Shown: in pieces, positions 42,360 through 52,330 of the stretch
How the letters are laid out: each line of letters opens with the position of its first letter
Position numbering within the stretch: position 1 is the first letter of the stretch
DNA from: Boesenbergia rotunda
Taxonomy: Eukaryota; Streptophyta; Magnoliopsida; Zingiberales; Zingiberaceae
Length of the DNA: 64,000 bases
Reading direction: 5' to 3'
Assembly (NCBI GenBank): GCA_024364735.1
Contig: JAGFNQ010000863.1
Location: 97,183-161,182, forward strand
The notes under the pieces: model-generated
Told to the model about the DNA's origin: nothing
Databases searched by the model: none
What the model saw: the letters and a program-made list of their open reading frames with translations, nothing else
Position numbers and translations under genes: made by a program

Positions 42360-44294
42360 CTAGGGTGAGCCTGAATTTATCAACAAGACATTCATCATTT
42401 CCTTTAATGTCCGATTTTTACGTTCGGCAACACCATTCGATTGAGGTGAGTAAGGCGCCGTTGTCTGATGGATAATGCCAGATTCTAAAAAAAATTCATC
42501 AAACGGTGCACCATATTCTCCACCTCTATCGCTACGAATTATTTTAATTCGTTTATCAAGTTGATTCTCAACTTCTGTTTTATAGATTCTAAAAGCTTCT
42601 AAGACTTCGTCTTTACTTCTTAAAAGAAAGACATAACAGAACCTCGTGCAGTCATCGATAAAAGCAATAAAATACTTTTTACCTCCTCTAGTTTGTACGA
42701 ACTTTAAGTCACATAGATCACTATGTATTAACTCTAGAGGAGTTGTTGACCTTTCCACCGAATGAAAATGTAGTCTCGTCATTTTTGCTTCCACGCACAC
42801 TTCACATTTGTGTGTTTTGTCAACATTGATGTTTGGTAATAAATTTAATTTGACAAGATATTTTAGAGTATTATTATTAACATGTCCAAGTCGATCATGC
42901 CATAAATTAAAACACTCAACCACATAGCTGGAAGCTTTTATTTTATTACCATCAAATTCACGGTGTACAGTCATTACAACCATCTTGAACAGACTCTGTT
43001 CTAAGTACCCTTTACCTACGAATACACCATTCTTCATAAGTACAAAGTTGTTTGACTGGAACACTAGTCTGAAATTGGCGTTAACAAGTGTCGATCCAGA
43101 AACTAGGTTCTTCCTGATGTCGAGAACATGGAGCACATCAATAAGCATTAGCTCCTTCCCTGATGTCATCTTTAGAACAACTTTTCCAAGTCCAACAATC
43201 GACGAGGTCGTGGAATTGCTCATATAGAGCTTTCTTCCACTTATCGGAGTATACTTGGAGAACATCGCCTTATCAGAACAGATATGACGTGTTGCTCCAG
43301 TATCGATCCACCACTGTTTCGGGTTGTCCACCACCGTGTTGGCTTCAAACACGACCGCAGTGAGATCTACCTCCATGTCGTCAGAATTTGTGACCTGGTT
43401 CGCAACATCCTTCTGTCCCTTGGATGGTTTCTTTAGGCGTCTGCAATCTTTGGACATGTGTCCTGGCTTTCCGCAGTTGTAGCACGAGCCCTTGAATTTC
43501 TTGCCTTGAGCCTTCTTTTTGAATTGCTTCAGCTTCTTGGAATTCGGCTCAGCCAGGTTAGACATCTCGTCGATAGCCCACTTCGTTCCTTTAGAGTTGG
43601 AGAACCTTCGATTATCCTCCTCTATTCGCAGCCTCAGGATCAGGTCTTCAAGCCCCATCTCCTTTTGCTTATGCTTCAGGTGATTTTTGAAATCCTTCCA
43701 CGATGGGGGGAGTTTCTCAATTACCGCGGTCACTTTGAACGACTCATTCAGCTTCATGCCTTTGGCATCCAGATCATGCAATATTAGTTGCATATCTTGG
43801 ACTTGAGATGCCACACTTTTGGAATCCACCATTTTGAAATCCAGAAACCGGCCGACGATGAATTTTTTCAAACCGACATTTTCGATTTTGTATTTCTTCT
43901 CTAGTGATTCCCACAGAGATTTTTCCATCTCTATCAGACAATACACGTTATATAACGTGTTGTCCAATGCATTGAGAATATAATTACGGCACAGAAAATC
44001 TCCGTGCGACCACGCATCGTAAGCAACCTTACTATTGGAATCTCCTTCCATAGTGGCTGGTGGGTCTTCACGCAAAAACCTTACGAGGTTTAGCGTCGTC
44101 AGATAAAATATCATCTTCTGCTGCCATCTTTTGAAATCGGCTCCGTTGAATTTCTTCAGTTTCTCTCCAGAGATTGGGACTCCGGGTGAAGCGGTAGTTG
44201 GAACGTCGTTGATCACGACCATATCATATTGCACCAATATCATTTTACAATTGTTTGGCGCCATCGGTGAGTATTGCCGCCGGGGAGGATGCAA
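42360..44294 (-). CDS. Element F gag-protease-integrase
   Basis: 644 codons in one frame. Gag capsid: FNGADFKRWQQKMIFYLTTL, then LWESLEKKYKIENVGLKKFI and KLPPSWKDFKNHLKHKQKEM. Zinc knuckle CYNCGKPGHMSKDC. Protease WWIDTGATRHIC (catalytic D-T-G). Integrase: zinc-binding LWHDRLGHVNNNTL ... CEVC, and catalytic core LIHSDLCD, IIRSDRGGEYG, SPQSNGVAERKNR (D, D, E). The longest open start, ATG 44292-44294, lies within the 5' LTR (to 44252), and a second ATG is 10 codons on, also in the LTR. The first ATG wholly outside the LTR is a few codons later. Gag and pol share one frame, as in most plant Copia elements. A TAG ends it inside the integrase. Confidence 0.92.
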   Translation of the reverse strand: MHPPRRQYSPMAPNNCKMILVQYDMVVINDVPTTASPGVPISGEKLKKFNGADFKRWQQKMIFYLTTLNLVRFLREDPPATMEGDSNSKVAYDAWSHGDFLCRNYILNALDNTLYNVYCLIEMEKSLWESLEKKYKIENVGLKKFIVGRFLDFKMVDSKSVASQVQDMQLILHDLDAKGMKLNESFKVTAVIEKLPPSWKDFKNHLKHKQKEMGLEDLILRLRIEEDNRRFSNSKGTKWAIDEMSNLAEPNSKKLKQFKKKAQGKKFKGSCYNCGKPGHMSKDCRRLKKPSKGQKDVANQVTNSDDMEVDLTAVVFEANTVVDNPKQWWIDTGATRHICSDKAMFSKYTPISGRKLYMSNSTTSSIVGLGKVVLKMTSGKELMLIDVLHVLDIRKNLVSGSTLVNANFRLVFQSNNFVLMKNGVFVGKGYLEQSLFKMVVMTVHREFDGNKIKASSYVVECFNLWHDRLGHVNNNTLKYLVKLNLLPNINVDKTHKCEVCVEAKMTRLHFHSVERSTTPLELIHSDLCDLKFVQTRGGKKYFIAFIDDCTRFCYVFLLRSKDEVLEAFRIYKTEVENQLDKRIKIIRSDRGGEYGAPFDEFFLESGIIHQTTAPYSPQSNGVAERKNRTLKEMMNVLLINSGSP

Positions 44295-45360
44295 TCTGAT
44301 ATAATATCGTCGAGACTAGTGTTCAACACTATCTCCGTAAAATGATATTGCTCCGCTCAGGTGCTTACGGATAGCAACAATTTGTTTCCAAGATACAACG
44401 ACGATGTCTCAAAATAGTAGCACTTCAAATTCCAAGACCGGCGAACCCTCTCGTAGGTTTTTTGGACTCCGGATGCAGAAGATGGAATGAATGCAAGGTT
44501 GATTAGGCTTGAGTGAGTATGAGTGATTTTAGTGATTTCTTTCCATCATCTAGGGGTCCTATTTATACTAGGTGAAGAGGTGAAGTACCCCTTGGTGAGT
44601 TCATCTGAGTCGTTCGATTTAGAGGGTGTAACCCTTCAACCAGATCTCTTAATCTCAGCCCTAGATCTGGAGGATTATAACCTTTCAACTCTTCTTTGAT
44701 CTCAGCCGCCAGATCAACTTTCATTACCAATGGTCCGATCATGATTATTCGTGATCAACGCTCCAGATCATGTCACTTGCGATCCATCACCCTCTTCGAT
44801 CCAACGGTGGCCATCCGTTTGCCCAGTCAGCAGCCAATCATCCCTCTCTGTCCAACTGAGAGTGCCACGTATGCATGCCACATCACCCAAGTGCCACATA
44901 GGTATAGCCATGTCACCCGGAGCATAAATTTAAGCTCCTCAATGCTCCTCGCGATGATGCGTACAAGCGAAGTGCAAAGTGCACATTGCGCGGGTGCGCG
45001 CGTGACGGGTGGCGGGCTTGCAGGTGCGAGCACCTGCTCACCCCTTAGATGAGTGCATCTGTGCTATTTGTGTTAACTCAATTAACACAACAACGTATAT
45101 AAGAAAGTAAATTCTCTCTGGAATTTCAATGTGGGACTATTTTCCCCCTACTTCCTTTTTGTATCATTTTGAGCTGACTTTAATAATTAATTTCTCATTC
45201 ACCCGTAATCGGTTTTGAGCAAATTAATAGTCTAGATTCATCTACTCGAAACGTAGATTTCGATTTTGAAGTCAATTTAGACTTTTATCGATTGATGGCA
45301 CCTTGATTTTCTCTTGCAAAATCGTAAATCGTATTGGTCTTTTAAGACCCATATCCAACA
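44252..45360 (-). mobile_element. Element F, 5' LTR
   Basis: 1,109 bp, minus strand, starts TGTTGGATATGGGTC at 45360 and ends GATGGCGCCAAACA at 44252. TSD CAACC at 45361-45365. A minus-strand TATAAATAGG box is at 44558-44567. No standard TGGTATCAGAGC site follows the LTR end; the sequence there is TTGTAAAATGATATTGGTGC, already within the gag frame. Confidence 0.92.
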
Positions 45361-45365
45361 CAACC

Positions 45366-45998
45366 CACATAATTGAAATTGGTGTACCCAAATAAGTCAA
45401 TATTTTGAGTTCTATGGTACCAAAGATCGACATTGAGAGTTTTCTTGATATATTTTAAGATTCTTTTTACCACTACTAGGTGAAATTCTTTGGCACAAGA
45501 TTGATATCTAGCACACATGCTTATCGTAAATAGTATATCTGATCTACTAGCGGTTAGGTATAACAAACTACCAATCATGCTTCTATATTATTTTGGATCG
45601 ACTATTTTTTCCTCATGATCACTATCTATCTTGATATTCATTCCAATAGGAGTAGACACTACTTTAGCATTTTCCAAACCAAGTTTCATTATAATTTTCT
45701 TAGCATACTTTGTTTGGTAGACATGAGTTTCTTCATTAGTTTGTTTGACTTGCAATCCTAAAAAGAAGGTCAACTCCCCAACTAGACTCATTTCAAACTC
45801 ATTTTTTATGTGTTTGATGAATTCATGAAGAAGCTCATTATTTGTTGAACCAAAAATGATATCATCAACATAAACTTGGGCAATAAAAATATATTTATCT
45901 TTAGACTTTAGAAATAGAGTTGAATCAATTGTTCCCCTTCTAAAGCCCATAAAGATTAAGAAGGATGAGAGTCTTTCATACCAAGCTTGGGGTGCTTG
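45366..45998 (-). pseudogene. Element E reverse transcriptase fragment
   Basis: Minus-strand RT from QAPQAWYERLSSF at the G junction through FIAQVYVDDIIFGSTN (YVDD), EFEMSLVGELTFFLGLQVKQ, and SLLYLTASRSDILFTISMCA to ..LFGYTNFNYVGC at the F insertion, with one stop/shift near 45580-45587. The RT N-terminal half is absent: it was lost with the 3' part of G. Wording is close to I's RT (VAQVYVDDIVFSS, EFEMSLVGQLTFFLGLQIKQ), so E and I are both Sirevirus-type. Confidence 0.9.
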
Positions 45999-46969
45999 TG
46001 TAAGTACCCCGGGTGAGTTTTAATATGGTCAACTGAGTCAAGTTAGGTCATGCTATGTTTTAATCCCTTTGACTCAGTTAGATCATGTTATATTTTGATC
46101 CCTTTGTCTAAGTGTGCAGGAGCGCAGGAAGTCGAGTGGAAGACACAGCGATTGAGAAGGATGGCACGGGAAGGGAGCCGACGGGCTTCGTGCATTCGAG
46201 GGATGTGGAGTTCTGTGGAAGAGTGCGTCGAAGGAGTGAGAAGGTGCGACTTCCAAGGGATGAGAAGCCAGGGAAAGTATGCTCAAGGAGAAGGCTGGAG
46301 GAGGGTTCGGGTGAGCTTGACTCTAGAATGCCCGAAATCACCCAAGAAGAACCGTCAGAGACTGGTCAGCACTGGGTTGACCCAAAGCCTCTCGAGCGCT
46401 CCTATGTAATAGGGGTGCCCGGGTTGTCGAGCGCCCGTGTGCTTTATGGTGCCCGAGAATGAGGGCACCCCTATGCACTAGGACACTCCTATTCCTGGGC
46501 GCTCCAGTGCATATAGACACCCCATAAGAGATTCTATCCACGACTTAGCCATTTGCGAGCATTACGAAGCGGATAACTTCCAGGCCACATTTCAGGCGCC
46601 CCTGTTCTGCCATGTCAACATTCGAATAAAGTTGAATATACCCCCAGAGCTTAGTTCCAAATCATCAATTGCACAGTAAATGAATTCTTCTGAATTTTCT
46701 TTGTTTTCTCTTAGTTCTAATCTTTGTAAGAGGCTTCTCCACCCTCAAGGAGTTCATATGGAGTTTGCGCTTTATTTGCCTTGGATTAGCAACCATCCTA
46801 GTTGTAACCAAGTAAACATCTTGTGCCTCTTTTATTTCTGTTATAATTTCTTATATGTTATGCTTTGCTTGTTAAACTAACTGACATCTTTATTTTAGAT
46901 AAACAAAAGATAGATTTTTATTTGCAGGGGAAATTTACCCCCCTCTTGCAGACCGCGCGATCACCGACA
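45999..46969 (+). mobile_element. Element G, 5' LTR
   Basis: 971 bp, starts TGTAAGTACCCCGGGTGAG within E's RT (expected TSD GCTTG, 45994-45998) and ends GATCACCGACA before the PBS. Contains GGCGCCC-like and GGTGCCC motifs (46410-46600). Its partner LTR is deleted. Confidence 0.87.
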
Positions 46970-46971
46970 GG

Positions 46972-46983
46972 TGGTATCAGAGC
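46972..46983 (+). promoter_or_regulatory. Primer-binding site of element G
   Basis: TGGTATCAGAGC, two bases after the LTR end; initiator-Met tRNA type. Confidence 0.95.
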
Positions 46984-47029
46984 AAGGACGCTCCAGAAGG
47001 ACTAACCACCATCTGAAGCAACTTACAAA

Positions 47030-48310
47030 ATGGTCGGACCAACCATCTACCCGCCAATGTTCGAGGGGGAGTTCACGACTTGGAAATATAAGATGCAGGT
47101 ATTTTTAAGACCAATTTTGATTTATTATTAATAATGAAGAATGATTTTGAAGTCCCCAAAGACACAAAGAATAAAGACAAAGATGAGAGCCTCTAGAAGA
47201 AAAAAGATCAAGCAAACTTAGTGGCAAACGGGAAAGTAGAATTTCATCTGCTAACCGTTCTACTTACACAAGAAGTCAACCACATTGAAACCTACAAGTC
47301 AACGAAAGAGCTTTGGGAGAAATCCTTGGAGTTGTATGAAAGAACCTCAGAAGCGAAGCTAGCACGACGAAATATCCTTTAGAACCAACTTACCAACCTC
47401 CAGAAAGAAAAAGGAGAGACGATGACGCAACTGCACATAAGGATAAAAGAATTAATCATCAGACTCACGAATCTCAACGAAACGGTAACTAACCGAGATT
47501 CACAAAGGTATGCTCTAAACGCATTTCCAAGAACCTCGGAATGGATGCCAATCATAGATTTATACTATATCTCTAAGAATTTAGAGATAAGTACTTTAGA
47601 ACAGTTATTTTATACTTTAGAACTTCACGAGTCTCAATGAGCAAGAAATGATAGAAAGATGGACAAGATTTCCCTACACTCAAGGAAGACTCAAAATGAT
47701 GAAGTGTTTCAGCTGATGAAGAGGAGGCAACATATATGGTAAGAAAATTTAAGAAAATTTTTAAATCTAATAAGTTTAATGAGAAGCAAGCATAAAGATA
47801 CCCTCAAAATAAAAGAAAGATAAGATGCTATCAATGCGACGAATAGGGACACATCAAGGAAAACAGCTCCAAGTTGAAGAACAAAAGAAAGGGGGCAATA
47901 AAGTCAAAGGCCCACAACCTAAAGGCAACGTGGGACGAGTCCTTATCAGAAGAATCAGATCTCGAGGAACATGTAGGATTAGCACTGATGGCCACCCGTC
48001 AAGAAGAAAGCATCGATGAAGGGGGAGCCACATCGGAAGGAGTAGCAGTGAAGGGGGAGCCTCCAAATTCGAAAACGACTTGGTAAGTGAGGTATGTTTA
48101 CTTCCTCCCGATCAACTTTATTTCGACATTAAGAATATGACTAAATTTCTTTGCAAATTGAAATTCAAGAATATAAACTTGAAAAAGAAATTAGCATCTG
48201 CATGCCTAATAGAAATATACGATAAATTGAAATTAGAAAATAAAAACTTAAAGGCACAAATCAAGAAATTGGAAAGTACTTGTAGAAATTTAAATTTTGT
48301 CAAAACTTAA
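47030..48310 (+). pseudogene. Element G gag remnant
   Basis: The ATG at 47030 opens VGPTIYPPMFEGEFTTWKYK. Stops and shifts then split the capsid: YKSTKELWEKSLELYERTSE, NQLTNLQKEKGETMTQLHIR, RYALNAFPRTSEWMPIID, LEQLFYTLELHES. At about 47830 a CCHC knuckle is damaged (CYQCDE-stop-GHIKEN). An acidic ATWDESLSEESDLEEH segment and a Leu/Lys heptad-like stretch (48130-48300) follow, as in the linker before protease of I and E. Non-functional. Sirevirus-type by similarity to I's gag (RYALNAFPRNSLWASIID). Confidence 0.82.
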
Positions 48311-48546
48311 AATTTTAATATTCGGGAAAACTTAATTAGTATTTTAAATATCACAAGTGCCAAATTGTAAGAATCCTAGGACCTATACTCCATCTAGATT
48401 TTTAATTAATCCTGTTGATAAAAGTTTATTTTGGATCCCAAAATCTGTATTGAATTGTTAGATGTTATTTATTACTTATCTGTCAATTTTTTTTAATGTT
48501 TTATTTATAATTTTGTTAAATTATTTTTTTTTGAGATAATTGTTGT
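48311..48546 (+). other. Element G gag-pol linker remnant
   Basis: Broken frame with a PRTYTPSRFLINPVDKSLFW phrase (about 48375-48440), which corresponds to the linker upstream of protease in Sirevirus-like elements; then AT-rich sequence to the MITE. Its last eight bases, ATTGTTGT, are the MITE's TSD. Confidence 0.6.
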
Positions 48547-48965
48547 TAGGGATGGTAATTTTCCCTGCGGATTTGGATACTCGCGGAGAAAATCCGAAAC
48601 GGGGCGGGTTTGGGGAGGTATTATCGGATTTGGATTTGGGGATTTTTTAAAATCCCCAAAACAGACTAGGGTGGATATGGGGATGCTATCCCCATCTCCG
48701 AACCCACCCCGATATCTCTAATAATAATAAATTAATAATAATTATTAAAATAATTTCAATAATATTAAAGATTTATGAAAATCTAATATGAATCCTAATT
48801 AATTTATTATTATTGGAGATATCTTTGTGGCGGGGATGGGGATGGGGGTTTAATCCCCGTGGTTTCGGGATGGGGATTCCCCGATTGAGTGGAGGTGGGG
48901 ATGGGGACGGGGACGGGGACGGGGATGAGGACAACAAACTCGTCCCCGCCCCATTGCCATCCCTA
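48547..48965. mobile_element. hAT-type MITE, TSD ATTGTTGT
   Basis: 419 bp, terminal inverted repeats TAGGGATGGTAAT / ATTGCCATCCCTA, flanked by a perfect 8-bp duplication ATTGTTGT at 48539-48546 and 48966-48973. TSD length and TIR indicate the hAT superfamily. The interior has GGGGATGGGGACGGGG-like runs at both ends and an AT-rich centre, with no transposase. Families of this TIR type are common in plant genomes. Confidence 0.93.
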
Positions 48966-48973
48966 ATTGTTGT

Positions 48974-49599
48974 AGAAAAATTAGTTTAATATTTTTCAAT
49001 GATAGAGTGTGTTGTGTACTATCTAGTAATTTTTTTTTCAAAATTATTTTAATAGTTAAACATATTTATTTTAATTTTTCATTCAAAAATATATTTTTAA
49101 TTTTAAAAATACTTTAAAAATTAATTTTGACAAATTCAATTTTTTAGAATCTTTGGATTATATTTTGAATGTTACAAATTTTTTAAATTTATTCAAATTG
49201 AAATCAAATTTTAAAATTATCTACTTTAAATTTTATCAACTCTAGTTTCAAAATTATTTTTCATAAAGTTAAAAAATTTATTTTACTTTAATAATTTTTC
49301 TGGAGATAAGTTAGTTAAAATTCTAACTTAAATAAAAATTTGATTAATTTTTGAGTGAAAAATAAATTTTTGAAAATTATTTTTCCAAAATTAGACTTTG
49401 CATTTTAAAAATTAATTTTCAAGCAAAATTTGAAAAATTAGATTTTTTGAAAACTAATTATTATGTTGTACTAAAAAAGTTTCGAAAATTTTGGATGTTG
49501 AAGTAATTTTTTGTAAATGTTATTATTAACATGTTTTGAAGCTTTGATGTTGAACTAATTCGTGTTTGTACCCACTTTTTAGACAAAAACTAGAGAAAT
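48974..49599 (+). other. Element G residual internal sequence, truncated
   Basis: AT-rich non-coding sequence ending where E's integrase begins (about 49600). No LTR, PPT or TSD closes G here, so this is a deletion junction rather than an element end. Confidence 0.6.
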
Positions 49600-51513
49600 T
49601 TAAATTTTAAACTCTCTATCATGATCACTCCTAATTTTGTTGATTTTGAGATTTTTCTCATTTTCAACCCTTTTGCTAAATCTTATGAATATTTTTAGAG
49701 TTTCATCTTTATGTTTCATGAAGTAGACCCAAGTGTATCTAGAAAAATAATCAACAATCACTAAGCAATATTTATTTCCTATTAATGAAGTATTATGACA
49801 CTCAAAAAGATGTAAATGCAACACTTCTAATGGTAAAAAAGTACTAGTTAGAGTTTTACCTTTGTATAATGACTTAGATTGCTTGCTCTCTTGGCATGCA
49901 TCACACATTTTATTCTTGACATATTTAACCTTTGGTAGTCCTTTTACCAACTCCATTTTGGCTACCTTGGCTATATTCTTCATGTTGATATGCCCAAGTC
50001 TTCTATACCATAGTCATCCTTCTTCTTCTTTTGATATAAGACACTTAGTAGAAAGGTTAGAAGCATAGGAAAAATTGATATAATAAATATTTGTTTTCCT
50101 ATACCCTGCCAACATAATATTTTTTGAGCTATTATGTTTAATAAAATATTTATTTACATGAAACTCTACTTTATATTCGGCATCACACAATTGACTAACA
50201 CTAAGCAAATTAACTTTCATATTCTTAATTAGAAGTACTTTATGGATGATGATTGTAGGTGATACCTTAATTATACCTCTACCTATAATCTTGAGTTTCT
50301 CACTATTTCCAAAAGATGTCATTCCTTTCTTTATGTAGTTAATTATGAAAAAATTGCTCACATCACCGATCATGTGCTTTGAGCAACCGCTATCCACAAT
50401 CCACATGTTTGAATTCTTCTCTTCTTCTACCTAAATAATATGAAACAGATAATCTTTTAGTACCCATGCACTTAATTCAATAATATCATTCAAATACTTT
50501 TTAGGGACCCGAGCTTATTTTACATTGCTTTTAATGATTTGTTTTTTAGGTATATAATTTCTTCCTATAATAGAAATATAGGCAACCTCTTTGGTCTTAG
50601 GATTACATCCTAATCCAGCCTTGTTGTAAATGGCTCTTTGATTACCAAGAATTATATCAAAATACTTTGACTCATTTGTAAATTTTTCTAAACATGTTCT
50701 TAAGTCAACAACTTGATCTTTCAAATCATTATTTTCTTCCTTAGACATGTTTGATTCACTATGTATATATGCATTACTCCTAATAGACTTAAGTTCACCT
50801 TTGAATGTCTTAACCCTAGATTGTGACTTAGTCAAAACATTCTTAAGATAAGAAATAGTTTTATAAAGAAATTCAATTTTGGGAGATTCTTTTATTTCAT
50901 CATCACTAGATGACGATACATCACTTGAGTCCTCTTCACTTGAAATTTCCTCTGCACTTGAAGTTTCTTTGTCATCTTCGAAAGCCATAAATGTCATGTG
51001 TCTCGTGACATGACATAGTTCATCTTCATCCGATGAGTCACAGCTCAGTGTGCCCCATATAGCTTAAGCCACCATTGCCTCCTTTTTCTCCTTTTTTTCT
51101 TTCTTTGTCAATTTTGGGCAATTTGGCTTGATGTGTCCTTTCTTGTTGCATTCATAACAAATGAGATTACTGTTAAAACTTGAACATTGACCACTTTTAC
51201 CTTTTGAAGGTTGAAAGATCTTCTTCACATCCCTCCTTGTAAATTTTCTAATTCTTCCCATCATCTTTTTGACATAATGAGCCACTTCACTAACCGACAT
51301 CTCCTCATCTCTATCCGAAGATTCTTGATCGGACTCGGATGATGAAGATTCTTTCTTCTTTTCTTTCTTTTTCTTCTTCTTCTCCTTCTTCTCTACAACA
51401 AGCGCTATGCTTTTTTCTTTTGACGACACGTTAGCTTGTTCATATAGTTCAAACTCACAAAATAATTCATCAAGCTTAACTTTTGAAAGACCTCTAGAGA
51501 CTTTATACACATC
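49600..51513 (-). pseudogene. Element E gag C-terminus, protease and integrase N-terminal part
   Basis: One minus-strand frame with no frameshift but about four stops (51064-51066, 50515-50517, near 50440, 50014-50016). It runs from gag (SKVKLDELFCEFELYEQ) through a Lys/Ser-rich linker, the zinc knuckle CYECNKKGHIKPNC, an acidic Ser-rich stretch, the LEKFTNESKYFDIILG and YNKAGLG linker, protease (MWIVDSGCSKHMIGD, catalytic DSG), integrase zinc-binding (LWYRRLGH .. CDAC) and the first core strands (YCLVIVDYFSRYTWVYF, IRSDHDREF). The gag N-terminus lies beyond LTR H, and the integrase end is lost at the G junction. Confidence 0.9.
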
Positions 51514-52330
51514 TGTTGGATCGAGAGAAACGATAGAGGGGGGGGGTGAATATCGTAAAACGTTCGGATTAACAGTTAGAGAAATTACGCAGCGAAAATT
51601 TAAATCAAACACACGCAAACACCAAGTTTTTTACTTGGTTCGGAGTCGCGGTCGGCTCCTACTCCAAGGCCCACGGTCGTTGACCGTTTTCTGCGGGTAA
51701 TTCTATATGTTCGCAAAACAGTTTACAAGATTGTATTACAAAAATTAGTGCAGTAAACTTAAGAGTAACTCTTCTTTACCGATGTCCGATGTAGATTGTA
51801 TTTTCGGAGCAGTGGGACATCGTCGGCACTTGAATCTTGAGTCAGGAGGTTTCTGGAGCAGAGCGCGGGAGCATAAGAGCATGAATGCGTTGGATGGATT
51901 GATTATTCGAAGCCTTGGGGTCGAGGGCCCTTTTATAGCCCCTGGGGGCGCCCGGGACGTCGGGGGCGCCCCCCACGTGTCAGCTGATCCGAGTTCCTCT
52001 CGGTCAGCTCTGATCCCTTAAAACTCGGGATCAAGCTTTGACGGGGGTGCCCGGGACGCTGGGGGTGCTCGGGTTGACTGGGTCGACTCTTATCCGTTGG
52101 CTTCGCTGGCTTCTGCTTCGTTGGCTTGACCTGGGGGCGCCCGGACCATCCGGGGCGTCCGGGAGCATGGGGGGCGCTCGGGAGTACGGGGGCGCCCCGC
52201 CCATAAGCTGTCGAAGCACTCCTTTTGCTTCATCTGTTTTGTATTCACCTTGGGGGCGCCCGGGACACTCCGGGCGCCCTGGTCAGCTGCTGCCTCATTT
52301 CTTTGAGGCTCTCTGAGCTGCAGGAACTCT
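51514..52330 (-). mobile_element. LTR H, part 1 (A-family layout)
   Basis: Inserted in E's gag (expected TSD ACATC, 51509-51513). The minus-strand LTR end TCTCGATCCAACA abuts gag, not a PBS, so H is a 3' or solo LTR. It carries GGGCGCCC motifs (51945-52275) and a TATAAAAGGG box (minus, about 51928-51938). Interrupted by element I; continues at 63896. Confidence 0.87.
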
